The position numbers and the translations under genes are program-made. From Omphiscola glabra (lineage: Eukaryota; Mollusca; Gastropoda; Lymnaeidae): DNA of 64,000 bases. The notes under the pieces are model-generated. The model made no database searches, was not told the origin of the DNA, and saw only the letters and a list, made by a program, of their open reading frames with translations. Of this stretch, positions 37,501 through 45,868 are shown one piece after another (within the stretch, counting starts at the first letter, position 1; each line of letters opens with the position of its first letter). Where the stretch lies: assembly GCA_964017045.1 (NCBI GenBank), contig OZ024808.1, forward strand, positions 13,484,284-13,548,283, read 5' to 3'.

Positions 37501-38466
37501 TGCCATGAAGCATACATGTGAGTGCCATGAAGCATACATGTGAGTGCCATGAAGCATACATGTGAGTGCCATGAAGCATACATGTGAGTGCCATGAAGCA
37601 TACATGTGAGTGCCATGAAGCATACATGTGAGTGCCATGAAGCATACATGTGAGTGCCATGAAGCATACATGTGAGTGCCATGAAGCATACAGTGGTGCT
37701 CATTGTCAAAATAGCCATGCTTTAATAACCCCAATAAGTAAGTATTTCATTAGTGCTGTAATTTTATCTTGTTCCTTCATTATTATTCCATGCATAGATC
37801 AACATATATAAATATACTAAACACTATAGAAAATTCCAAATTAAAAAAGTGAAAAAAAAAAAGGGGGGAAATATCAGGTAGAATCTGTGAAATATAGCTC
37901 AAGTGGAAATTAAAAATAACGGCCGAAACTAGGGGGCTGTGGTTTTATCGATATTTATTTCTAATTGCATATGTGTTTGTTTTTTTTTTTAAATTGCATC
38001 TTTAGTGTTATAAGCAAAGCTGTTGTCTCAATTTATTACAGTATAAAACATTATTAATGTTCATTATAGCAAGTGACAGATAAAGCTAAGAAGCTTTTTA
38101 AAAAGTCATTTAATTAGGAGCTTTTCAAAATTCTATAACAATTATTCTAAAGTGGATCGTTTATGTCCGCCCATGCTCTTATTGCGCACAATGCTGCGCT
38201 CTCATTCGCTGTGTTCCCGTCGTGTGCTTGCTCACGTACGCACCAAATGCACACACAAAAAAACAATTCAACTAAGCATTGGTGGATTGGTGGATAATGA
38301 ACATCTTAATGAATTTTCTTTATAGATTAGAACCATATTCCGGATTTTTACATGCGCAACGCGTTTGCATGCCCCCAGCTAGATCTAAATGATAATCGTG
38401 TTTTCAAATGTAAGAGAATGTTTAATTTTCTTTTTTTATAATGTTTCTTCAGTTGTTGTTGGCTAA
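15310..38466 (+). CDS. Notch-ligand-like gene (MNNL-like, DSL, five EGF repeats), 5' end not found
   Basis: Intact exon chain: 15310-15422, 15742-15874, 17782-17939, 20752-20888, 34543-34662, 34975-35407, then a final EGF exon 36238-37737 disrupted by a 22-bp array, and a possible terminal exon 38453-38466. The phases fit at every junction. Known DSL ligands (Delta, Jagged) have an N-terminal MNNL/C2-like domain, a DSL domain that binds Notch, and EGF repeats. All three are visible here in that order. No signal-peptide exon was found upstream and no transmembrane segment downstream. A second set of MNNL-DSL exons (23016-29455) lies in the intron before the EGF exons and carries stops. The gene may be a secreted ligand or one that is decaying. 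No gene symbol is justified. Confidence 0.7.
15742..15874 (+). CDS. Exon: MNNL-like region, part 2 (cassette 1)
   Basis: Acceptor ttttttag, donor gag|gtgagt, 133 bases. It reads [17 protein letters not shown], then [16 protein letters not shown]. The homologous exon at 26030 has exactly the same length and phase and shares the CxxCY and GLPNPW motifs, which supports selection on both in the past. Confidence 0.7.
16640..17720 (-). pseudogene. Degenerate non-LTR reverse transcriptase relic
   Basis: Read on the minus strand from about 17720 downward, with several frameshifts and stops. It shows [15 protein letters not shown] sequence, [20 protein letters not shown] (the conserved [14 protein letters not shown] box), then [31 protein letters not shown], and finally GRPTLRFK near 16830. 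These are successive blocks of a mollusc-type non-LTR retrotransposon ORF2. Part of it (16750-16915) is tandemly repeated as ~40-bp units containing ttcggccgtccaac. It lies in an intron of the Notch-ligand-like gene. Confidence 0.75.
17782..17939 (+). CDS. Exon: C2-like acidic region before DSL (cassette 1)
   Basis: Acceptor cacaattacag, donor ag|gtattt, 158 bases. It reads [20 protein letters not shown], then [19 protein letters not shown]. The hydrophobic strand followed by an acidic loop corresponds to the I.VxDxD...DD stretch that precedes the DSL domain in Notch ligands. Confidence 0.65.
18091..19288 (-). mobile_element. Dispersed microsatellite-bearing element, inverted partial copy B
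   Basis: This is the reverse complement of the right part of the element at 12403-15018, from the tcttatatatat end to the point where the tetranucleotide array would begin. It shares the blocks cacttatcacgcatccaaa, acctcaga-type G-rich stretch, and cattttacacaagtgaatat. It carries no tetranucleotide array and no left part. The 68-codon frame at 18723 is a by-product. Confidence 0.65.
20050..20440. repeat. Dispersed repeat, copy related to 46755-47060 and 50385-50700
   Basis: It shares with the other two the order tttcctttattttcccctt..., an A-rich run, a G-rich stretch (ggggtcggagtcggggtgg here), then an aaatttg...aatg segment. It is diverged and the class is unknown. The opposing 96- and 68-codon frames are not protein-like. 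Confidence 0.4.
20752..20888 (+). CDS. Exon: DSL domain (cassette 1)
   Basis: Acceptor aaaatttttag, donor acg g|gtaggt, 137 bases. It reads [18 protein letters not shown], then [17 protein letters not shown]. It matches the DSL consensus C(D)xNYYxxxCxxxC...GHYxC...G.K.CLxG, with the final W.G..C supplied by the exon at 34543 (phase 1 to phase 1). DSL domains are the Notch-binding module of Delta and Jagged. Confidence 0.88.
21311..22562 (-). mobile_element. Dispersed microsatellite-bearing element, inverted partial copy C
   Basis: Reverse complement of the right part of copy A (21311-22250), followed by a (GACA)n/(GATA)n array (22255-22562), the reverse-complement counterpart of the ATCT array. 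It is truncated before the left part of the element. The 126- and 100-codon frames across the array are artefacts. Confidence 0.7.
22255..22562. repeat. (AGAT)n/(GACA)n tetranucleotide array
   Basis: About 300 bases of agat and gaca units with occasional atcg interruptions, inside element copy C. Confidence 0.95.
23016..23128 (+). pseudogene. MNNL-like exon, cassette 2, with in-frame stop
   Basis: 113 bases with acceptor ttttccag and donor gg|gtgagc, identical in length and phase to the exon at 15310. It reads [19 protein letters not shown], then SEGGGYC, a TAG stop at 23094-23096 (cassette 1 has TGT GAC), then [11 protein letters not shown]. The GVFEIQ start is closer to the MNNL consensus than in cassette 1, so this copy was probably functional once. 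Confidence 0.7.
23509..23536. repeat. Short (TA)n(GA)n microsatellite
   Basis: A TA run followed directly by a GA run, in the intron between cassette 2 exons 1 and 2. Confidence 0.9.
24010..24245 (+). mobile_element. Possible 3' end of a LINE or SINE with TAA tail
   Basis: The segment ends ctaggctgaagtagcacgct, atagaaaacatc, then (TAA)n and an A-rich stretch. The same gctgaagtagcac...gctatagaa phrase in front of a simple repeat recurs near 33690-33750. I see no coding motif here. Confidence 0.35.
25216..25245 (+). mobile_element. Solo hAT/SPIN-like terminal sequence
   Basis: cagtggttctcaacctgtgg followed by gtcgcgacc matches the terminal inverted repeat of SPIN-like hAT elements and of the element at 43216-43413. 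No matching second terminus was found nearby, so this is a fragment. Confidence 0.5.
26030..26162 (+). pseudogene. MNNL-like exon part 2, cassette 2 (itself intact)
   Basis: Acceptor aaaattacag, donor gat|gtgagt, 133 bases, same length and phase as 15742-15874. It reads [17 protein letters not shown], then [18 protein letters not shown]. No stop or shift is present, but the exons on either side of it are broken, so it is listed as part of the decaying cassette. Confidence 0.65.
26985..27265 (+). repeat. Dispersed repeat, inverted copy at 49765-50005
   Basis: Shared segments include aatttaatctcttat, ctcgttctaaaaacagtcca, and taccggtactgtgt. They occur in the same order on the minus strand around 49785-50000. 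Class unknown; possibly the end of a transposon. Confidence 0.6.
27990..28300 (+). pseudogene. Possible piggyBac-type transposase relic
   Basis: The plus-strand frame from 28001 reads [14 protein letters not shown], then [11 protein letters not shown] and [17 protein letters not shown]. This loosely resembles the DExMxxxKGR...QYxPxKPxxWG block of piggyBac transposases. The match is short, the frame has no conserved catalytic neighbourhood I can confirm, and the assignment is weak. Confidence 0.3.
28816..28975 (+). pseudogene. C2-like exon, cassette 2, frameshifted
   Basis: Acceptor ttttaacag. It opens in the right phase ([13 protein letters not shown]). After a net +2 indel near 28850-28865 the homologous reading moves to another frame, [17 protein letters not shown], then [17 protein letters not shown], and a TAA at 28971. 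Cassette 1 has 158 bases between the same splice sites; this copy has 160, so it cannot join its own DSL exon in frame. Confidence 0.7.
29319..29455 (+). pseudogene. DSL exon, cassette 2 (itself intact)
   Basis: Acceptor caatatatag, donor aag g|gtaagt, 137 bases, as in cassette 1. It reads [18 protein letters not shown], then [17 protein letters not shown], a good DSL domain with all cysteines. Its donor phase also fits the EGF exon at 34543, so it could still be used if combined with cassette 1 exons. Confidence 0.75.
29706..30650. mobile_element. Non-autonomous hAT-like element with GGCCGGC ends
   Basis: The left end is cagggccggctcaaggtacc. The right end, read in reverse complement, contains ggccggccctacggtttgat. 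Subterminal GGCGCC blocks (ccggggcgccaacagc; gcccggggcgccatc) occur at both sides. The interior is AT-rich with no transposase. A clear 8-bp target duplication was not seen. It lies in the long intron before the EGF exons. Confidence 0.45.
30660..33600. other. Long intron, nothing recognised
   Basis: AT-rich sequence with a short (TA)n run near 31392. A segment at 31998-32460 looks LTR-like in composition but could not be bounded. No coding exon was found. Confidence 0.4.
33625..33750 (+). mobile_element. 3' end of an L2/CR1-like LINE
   Basis: The plus strand reads [11 protein letters not shown], the usual last residues of L2/CR1 ORF2. It is followed by gcttaagtagcac, gcgctatagaagta and an (AATC)n tail of four units. 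Only the extreme 3' end is present. Confidence 0.5.
33876..34075. mobile_element. Fragment of the MITE family seen at 49100-49446
   Basis: It shares ggggacaagattcatttt, the ctggcgcccgg...acat segment and the terminal gctacg...tctgg with the later copy, in the same order. The left terminus is missing. Confidence 0.5.
34543..34662 (+). CDS. Exon: end of DSL and first (calcium-binding type) EGF repeat
   Basis: Acceptor atttctatag, donor aca g|gtatat, 120 bases. It reads [39 protein letters not shown] closes the DSL domain, and DIDEC with a following N and aromatic-poor loop is the EGF-CA pattern. It joins either DSL exon in phase 1. Confidence 0.85.
34975..35407 (+). CDS. Exon: EGF repeats 2 to 4 and start of repeat 5
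   Basis: Acceptor aacgtcttag, donor ga|gtaagt, 433 bases. Three full EGF repeats are present ([12 protein letters not shown]...[24 protein letters not shown]...[24 protein letters not shown]...[12 protein letters not shown]), plus the first half of a fourth, [15 protein letters not shown]. Each complete repeat has the six-cysteine EGF spacing. The frame as a whole is open from 34956. Minus-strand frames here are shadows. Confidence 0.9.
35408..36237. other. Intron between EGF exons
   Basis: AT-rich, with no element recognised. It ends in the acceptor ttctcttgcag at 36237. Confidence 0.5.
36238..37737 (+). pseudogene. EGF repeat 5 exon split by a 22-bp minisatellite
   Basis: The exon starts g tcg gat tat ([14 protein letters not shown], completing CIAE from the previous exon). 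The sequence that follows the array reads [20 protein letters not shown], then the donor ata a|gtaagt. Together the two flanks make one normal EGF repeat. The segment that codes TCECHEAY has expanded into about 65 copies of a 22-bp unit. Because 22 is not a multiple of three, the plus frame meets TGA in the second unit. The exon therefore cannot be translated through unless the array is spliced out. Confidence 0.75.
36255..37690. repeat. 22-bp minisatellite, about 65 copies, inside a coding exon
   Basis: The unit is acatgtgagtgccatgaagc plus at, and copies are almost identical. Variants include a 4-base insertion near 36420, gtgtcatg changes near 36951 and 37039, gcatgcatg changes near 37205 and 37315, and a one-base deletion near 37331. 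Every unit contains GTGAGT, a strong splice-donor motif. The minus strand has no stops in any phase, which produces false frames of up to 469 codons. Confidence 0.97.
38453..38466 (+). CDS. Possible terminal exon (IVVG stop)
   Basis: A good pyrimidine tract and acceptor (tgtttcttcag) is followed by tt gtt gtt ggc taa. Joined in phase to the donor at 37737, the protein would end ITPIIVVG. This would make a secreted protein without a membrane anchor. It is only a candidate, since such short exons arise by chance. Confidence 0.35.
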
Positions 38467-38673
38467 GGAGTTTCTTCTTCATCCAAAGTCGATGGCCATC
38501 AAGTAATCAAACGACTAAATACCTAATGCAACCCAGAATTGCTATAGAATTAAATATATTTTATGTCGAAATGTACATCATTATCTGGAGACAATGTTGT
38601 TGTTTTTTTCCTAAATTTGGCTATTGTGATTAGCAATAAAAATTTTAGTGATACAAATAGTTCTCAAGTTGTT

Positions 38674-38684
<11 letters not shown>

Positions 38685-38762
<78 letters not shown>
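38685..38762. repeat. (CT)n(TA)n microsatellite
   Basis: A CT run of about 25 bases followed by a TA run of about 50 bases. Confidence 0.95.
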
Positions 38763-38884
38763 AATATATATATGTATATCTTTATATTCACACTAAAATA
38801 TGATATGTTGACAACTGGGATAAGAATGGCATGCCTACTGCATCATTGTCTTACCTGATGTTGCAAAGTATAAAATAATATGAA

Positions 38885-39744
38885 ATACTAACGAGAACCC
38901 GGCATGCGTTGCAATGCCACTCAACAAATGAAAGTGATTGTGTTTTAATAACGTTTTTCAAGAAATGTTTAATTAGAAAATATTTTTTTTGTTTTTTTTC
39001 CGTCTTGTGCGTACACAAATAAATTAGAAGGATTTTCGACGCATGAGTAGGCAGCATAAAGCTGCCCACGAAGCATGAATTTTCAAAATTTAGTCCACAC
39101 ACTTGTAGTGATTGATCCACCCATGACGTAGCTCTATTTGAAATAATGTTTCCCTACTGAAATATAATTGGATTTAAAGGTATTCTAATCAAGGTAAGAA
39201 TTTACTAACCCTTTTTCCTAATCCCGATATGTATGTCCCTAAGAAGGTAAATTATTTATCAAATTCATTCTGAGGCGTATCTTGTACTGCCTTAGGCATA
39301 TGAAAGTATTGTTTTACCCCCGCCCTCCCGCAACAGAGTTTTAAAAAAATTAATAAAATCATTCACGGAATTGTAACCCCTTTAATTACGCTATTTTTTT
39401 AATATGATTTGTTCTTATTTAGATGAGTGATAAGTGCATTAGTAAATTATATAATTTGGTAATGTAGTTTCGCTGCGCTGATTGAATGAAACCGCATTTT
39501 CTTATTAAAAGAATATTAAAATGTTAAATTTTTACTAATTTATAAATTTCATAAAATATATTTTTGGAATGAATAAAAAGTAAAAACTTATTAAATTTTA
39601 AAAATACAAATTTAAAATTGGATCAAATTTTAGCAGGTTTTAGCGATGTAAAAAACAAACAATTATGCTTATTAATTTTACTTTTAAGAAAGGGAAAATA
39701 CATTATCAGTTTTGTCACGCGCTGTTATTAAATCAATACTTGGC
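38885..39744 (+). mobile_element. Dispersed microsatellite-bearing element, copy D (array lost)
   Basis: It begins actaacgagaacccggcatg and shares gtacacaaataaattaga and attttcaaaatttagtccac with copy A. It then passes straight into a right part that ends near ttaaatcaatacttgg without the ATCT array. It is truncated relative to copy A. Confidence 0.7.
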
Positions 39745-42050
39745 CCTTCATGTGTGGGGGGGGGGGGGGGGGAATAGAGTTGTCAGGCAAAATAAAACTA
39801 AAATTAATGCCGTGCTGTGTCAATATATCTGAGCGGTGTATATTTTGTTGTGTGTGCCCTTGTATTCGCTTCTACTTAAGTGAGAAGAGATTAACATTGC
39901 TTGTCTTGATAATTGTTTCGTAGTAGTTTACTGTAACTATCAGCAAGTCAAAATGCTGTCTTTTGCAAATAACACTTTAAGTAGTGCTTACACAGAACAG
40001 CGTAAACAATATTGTGGGGGATTCAAGAGAACTCATCTCTATACAGAAAAGAGTTATTGGTGAAGTCAATATGTTGCGTTTAAACGATTTGCGGATTAGG
40101 CCTTGAAGCGAATACGACCACGTGGCTTAGTGCCGAAATTTGAGGATTTGGCTAGGGACAAGAATGTTGCATATATCTTTATCCCGTCTAAACGCTATAA
40201 AAGGGCGTGATGAGAAAATTATGTGGGCATTCGATTCAGGTAGCGGAATAGAACGATTAAAAAAAATGATTTATGATTTTAAAGGCGATATGCGAGGATA
40301 AATATAGCTTATTTGAATGTGGTTTCAATGTTTCACCCTAGGGTGCCTTTTTATACTTTGTAAGTCCGATAAAAGGATTGACTTTGGTAATCCTAAAAAT
40401 GGAAATAAAAACAATATAATTTCATTACCTTTGTCACACAAATATTTATCACACTGACAAAGTCTATGCATTTAGGAGAAGCGAATTGGAGAATCGTTAG
40501 ATTCTTTAGTGTTTAAAGAAAGGTATTGTAGCCGGGTGGTTACAGGTTAAAACAACAAATCAACACATGCATGTCCTGAGAACTATAGCGTTTTTAATTC
40601 AAGAGGTATAATCCGTTTAACACTGCACACACAATTCTCCTCTCATCTCCACACGTTGTAACACATATCAACACGTCAAAAAGACTGCACCGAGTTCACA
40701 TTTCCCCTGCTTATCTAGTCACCCTTTGTGTTCACGTCATGAGCTGTTTTACCCGTTCCCCGTGGGGCAGGCATACCCAGTTCATGACTTTGACACGCCT
40801 GGCAGATAACTTCGTGTGCCCCATAGGTGGCACCCTGCAACATAGGTGGCACCCATCCACATATGCAACCAAAAGTATACATAGAAAAAGTGGCACATTG
40901 CCACAGTATAACATGTAGCTGTGTCTATCAGTTAATTTATAACATGAGTTTGAAATCAGTTGGCTTGCAACGTTACTGTTATATTTAAGAAGTTTACATA
41001 ACTCATAGATAAGGGACGTAAACATCATAAAAGAGTAAAAAGACCTGACAAACTTTTTGAAAATTACAAGTTCAACCCTCGCCATAAAGGTTACACCAAT
41101 TATATAACGACGATGTAACGTTTATGAAATTCGGTTAACTGTCCGGTGTAATTAATTATGCTCATGTGTTCAAAATGTCCAATGAAAAGGCAAGAAAAGG
41201 TGAGTCCCGTTTTAGTACCCATGGAAAAGCAAGTAATTTTGTAGACCAACTATCAGTTAACTTAAAATGAATGAGGGTGAGAACAAACAAGGTCAGCATG
41301 TCGAAAAAATGGTGTTCGTTTAATATCATCCTGCTCTTGTGCAACAGGTCGTATTTCCTAATTTCAGGATAATGCTTTCAAAACAGTAGTAGCTGGTTCA
41401 CTTATTTCTATCAAGAATACCTAATAATACGTGTATTTTTGAAGTTTTGAGAAAAATGAGTTTAAAGTTTTTAAATTATTATTTAAATACATTAAAAGCT
41501 GCTCGAGGTAACTCTGAATCAAACACTAATGTACATTTTTCGTGAATAATAATTACAGGCATTATTCAGGGGAAGTAATCAAATATAAAGCCTGTCTTAA
41601 CTCATTTTTTTTAAAATTGTAACTTTTTCTACTCGACCCTTCATATGTTTTAATTAATTTCAAATTCCTTAATAATCCTCCAAACAGAAAACAAAATTTC
41701 TTCATAATGTTGATTGACGATTGAATACTTTTATAGCGCTTGTGTCCATGCTATATAGCATTATTTTATATCTGCTCTTTTACTCTTCTATACCTATTGC
41801 AGATGGTCTTCATCCTTGAGCGTCAATCTTATTCTTCAATACCTAATTGCATCTTTCTTTGACTTGTACATGTATTCACACTTTATATATATACCATAAC
41901 CTTCGGTGACACGGTCGATGGGGCCTTTCCAGTCAGATGTTTAGTCTAACAAGGATGTGAATTTGCACGCACGCTCTTGCCCATTTTATTATCAATGCTA
42001 ATTCAAATTTCCGTCAGGGACTGTGATAGTAATTGTACATCAGTACCAGA
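39745..42050. other. Intergenic, nothing recognised
   Basis: It contains a G14 run near 39758 and a few small frames with no domain-like features. The gene to the left is on the plus strand and the gene to the right on the minus strand, so this is a region between two 3' ends. Confidence 0.4.
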
Positions 42051-42059
42051 TATGAGGCA

Positions 42060-42615
42060 GGCTATTTAAAATCGCCCGCCTTCGTGCAAAACCAAGGTTT
42101 AAAAAAGTGCTAATTCTTAAAATGATGTACGTCCGGTAGTTAGGCGCCTCTCTAACGCATGGAAGGAGTTTTCACTGATCATTAGTCGACAGAAAACAAA
42201 TGTCAAGATGCAAGTAGCACGCCACCCCCTCCAAAAATAAATAATGAGGACGATAATCTGTCAATAGTTGAGAATTTCAAATACTCTCTGTCCAATATCT
42301 ATAGCTCACTTTCTTTTGACGAAGAGGTGGACATACGGATAGCAAACACCAGTAGTAACTATGGCTAAATCGAATAAGGGGTCCTGAAATAATCTTAAAC
42401 TCAACGAAAGCACAAAACTAAGTGTCTATCAAGCAGTGAAGTGTGGACCACGTATGACAGTCATCAGCGGAAACTCAACAGCATTCACAAAATATGTATG
42501 CTGTGCACTTTGCGCATTCGATGGCAGGTAAGGTGCCTAACAGAGAGGTCTTGGAACGTGCCAAAATGTGTGGCATGTTCTCCACTCTTACCAAGATGCG
42601 AATTTATCTGGTAAT
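42060..42615 (+). pseudogene. Non-LTR reverse transcriptase 3' relic, same family as 16.7-17.7 kb
   Basis: The plus strand, in shifting frames, reads EFSLIISRQKTNVKMQV, then STKLSVYQAVKCG, and VPNREVLERAKMCGMFSTLT. These correspond to the KKTNV, KxxVYQAxVLSTLLYG and VLxxAxxPSMFxLL blocks at the C-terminal end of this retrotransposon type. The FADD box is not present. Many stops. Confidence 0.65.
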
Positions 42616-43215
42616 GACATTGTACTCACAATCACAAAAATTAGTTTTTACAAGTTCCCTTATCCTTTTAACTGTACATTTTCACAAACAATTTGAGAGT
42701 GTTAAATGTTCAGTTAAAAAAATGTATTACCGTATTTTTATAAACGTGTAAAATAGAGCTAAACATTATTTATCCATATTATCTTTAATAATTTTTATTT
42801 CATGGCTTAATGTACGAGAGAAAGTGTTCGGCATTGAAATTTCGATAGTATACTTATTTTTTTCATATTTTCCCTTATTTTGAAACAGTAGTACATTACT
42901 ATATAAATGAATGTGATATGATTAGTAGTTAAGGATATTGAATCTTACTTTTGTATTATATATATTGAATATATATATGTATATAATTGTCCGTCCTTCG
43001 CACGCAAAAAATAGCAAAGCATCTTTCGACTTGAGTAGTACCCTTGACCTGAGCTGTAATATATTTAAAATGAGGAGAGTGGCTAAATTGGCCAGACTCA
43101 CTCTCTCGCCCTGGGCTATTTGATCCATTGAAAGACATTTTTCAGATTACTGCAAATAGACCAGGATGCCGCAGATGACCAGCAGTATTTCCTGTGTCTC
43201 AATTTTCTCTTAATG

Positions 43216-43413
43216 CAGTGGTTCTCAACTTTCCTAATGCCGCGACCCTTTAATACAGTTCACATTGTTGTGGCAACCCCCAAACACAACATTATTTTCG
43301 TTGCTACGTCAAAACTGTAGAGTATATGTGCCTTCTGATTGTCCCAGCCTACTCCTGGGAAAGGGTCGTGCGACGCCCCGAAGGGATCGCGAACCGTAGG
43401 TTGAGAACCACTG
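43216..43413. mobile_element. SPIN-like hAT MITE with perfect 8-bp target duplication
   Basis: A 198-bp element bounded by cagtggttctcaactttcct and, at the right, gtaggttgagaaccactg. The flanking 8-mers are both TCTTAATG (43208-43215 and 43414-43421). The internal text ccgcgaccctttaatacag and attattttcgttgctac matches my recollection of the SPIN family of non-autonomous hAT transposons. The element has no coding capacity. Confidence 0.88.
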
Positions 43414-43421
43414 TCTTAATG

Positions 43422-44715
43422 CATTTAACATCACAGGAAATGTACTAATTTTTATTTTATTGATGTAATATCATACTCATTACGAGCGGCCTTTGGGCTT
43501 TCAACTTGGGGGTTTTGATTTCAGTGATTGCCTTCTGTTAGACGAGTTGCCATCCAAGGTTAATGAGTCCCATCCATAAGCACGATGGATTATGCAAAAC
43601 ATATTGTTCAGAAGCATTATTTTAAAATACGGATCAACAAAGAAAGTTGTATGGCATAAACCTAAAGAACAATAGCTGTACATAATAAGATTTTAAAAAA
43701 TCGCATAGAAATTGGTTAAAGCTTTACACATTTTTAATCAAATATAAATTTGAAAACAGCCGGAAGAGTGTACATTATGGCATTAAGCGCGTAATTCACA
43801 GCAATAACAATTATAGCTGACCACCCGAAAGCCACCTCACTAATAATGTGACAAAAGAGGGAGATAAGTCTCAGAGTATCAATAGAAGCCAAAACACCAA
43901 AAAGCCACAATCTTTCAATCGCTAAATCTGTTTCGCCTGGCTGTGTATGCCGTCATGTGGGATACACCAGTCATTGTATTCTTGAGAAAAGAGAAGAAAA
44001 GTTAAAACGGGCCACGCACAATGAAAATAAACACCACAAAGTTGAACCAGTGTTAAAAGGCAGGGCCAGGCACACAGCGCTAGAAGCTTAATTTTGCCAG
44101 CCAGGTAAATGGAAAGATATCAAGGCTAAAAATTAAAATTAAAAGCCGAGATTCCACGACCAAAATTTTTATTTAAATATGAGCTTCTGTATTCGCTTTA
44201 ATAATAAGAATCGATTGCAAATCTGTCACAATTGAAAAAGCTAATGAATATTAAATCAGGTCTTTAGAAAATGCTGCATAAACCTAATGAATTGGCAAAT
44301 ACACCCAGCGCTCTAAAATATATAATTGAATACATATTATTATAGATTACTATAATACATATTTACTGCAGCTTAATAAACAACACTTCGCAAATTTTGG
44401 CCTAGATGCAACAATTTACGTTGAAGTTTGCAGTGAAACCTAAGCCTTCTTGCATAGATTTTACTTTTATAAGGAAATTACATTATTGAATCTCCAATAC
44501 TCATATGGAGACTTCAAAAGTATCGCTAAATATGATTTTATAATATTTGAAGACAATCATCGACAATTATAGAAGCAAAAGAATTATACATTAAAAATCG
44601 GGCATTCTCATTTGTTTCTAGGAACAATCCAGGCGCTGTAGGCTTGATCTCGCATAATATAAAACCCGATAGTTATGGCACCATAGCCTTAATCTTGGAT
44701 GAAGACAGAGCATAT
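43422..44715. other. Intergenic, nothing recognised
   Basis: AT-rich sequence with no supported exon and no identifiable repeat family. Confidence 0.4.
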
Positions 44716-44720
44716 CTTCG

Positions 44721-45008
44721 CCATACATAGTCCTAGTTTTGTTCACATATTAGTCTTACTTTGCCATATATAGTCCTAGTTTTGTTTACATATTATTCTT
44801 ATCTTCGCCATACATAGTCCTAGTTTTGTTCACATATAAGTCTTATCTTCGCTCTATATAGTACTATTTTTGTTCACATATAAGTCTTTTCTTTGCCATA
44901 TATAGTCCTAGTTTTGTTTACATATTAGTCTTATCTTTGCCATATATAGTCCTATTTTGTTCACATATAAGGCTTATCTTTGCCATATATAGTCCTATTC
45001 TTGGTCAC
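44721..45008. repeat. About 44-bp minisatellite, 6-7 copies
   Basis: The unit contains catatatagtcctagttttg, ttcacatataag and tcttatctttgc. Degenerate units continue around 45540-45665. Confidence 0.9.
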
Positions 45009-45765
45009 TGGAGCGGATGTAACATATGTGATATTTATGATGTTATAATGTTACAACGTTAACTAATGCTTGTGATACGATGGATGGTCTGCAGCTGTCA
45101 CTATTCATTCCTTAACTTAACCTCACTGACACTTTGATTCACGTAAAGAAATTACTCCGATCGTGTAAATTACACAGTACTTTTATTACATATTAAATAT
45201 TACAAATAAATCCTTGGCATTGGTACATCCTTGTAACATACATTTTTTACATGTAAAAATGTTAAAGAATATAACACACACTCTGAATACTATTTCTTTT
45301 TAAATTAATCCAATAGTAAAATTAACATGTCCAGCCTCTCAGACAAAGTCGTGCACACTCACTACCCAGAAAATCATGAGTTCTCCTTCCGCTATCAAAA
45401 ACTAGTTCCTGCTTTTTCTCGTGATGTTATAAATCATCATTGTCAGATCCCTACGCCATAAATAATATTGCCATGTGACAGATCAAGATTAACTTGTTGT
45501 GTTACAATCACATATACATCTTATATTTCACCTGTATAGCCCTTGTGTGGATCATATATTATAAACATTATCTTTGCCATGTATAGTCTTGGTCACACAT
45601 AAATATTTTCTTTGACCTGTATAGTCCTAATCTTGATCACATGTAAATCTTATATTTGACCGCTATTTGAAAATAGTTTGATTTGGGAGGCAGTTTTGCA
45701 AATTTTCGAAAAAATTATAAAGAATTTTGCTTTCAAAAATATCAATAATAAAAGTGAGATTTGTT

Positions 45766-45868
45766 TTAAACATTTCTGCCCAGTATCAGGAAAAAGTTCA
45801 ACTTGAAGTAAACTTTCACATCCATATTATCCACTTGGTTATCGGACGCTCCAGTCATATTGGCCAAC
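45766..45868 (-). CDS. Methyltransferase terminal exon
   Basis: Acceptor atactttag. It reads RLANMTGASDNQVDNMDVKV, then YFKLNFFLILGRNV and TAA. The hydrophobic FFLILGR ending is typical of this methyltransferase family. No canonical AATAAA was located with certainty just downstream. Confidence 0.85.

Noticed and set aside
36189..37734. Minus-strand open frames of 230 to 469 codons reading [26 protein letters not shown] repeats (shortened)
   Set aside because: They arise because the 22-bp unit has no stop on the minus strand in any phase. The plus-strand context shows the array lies in an EGF exon.
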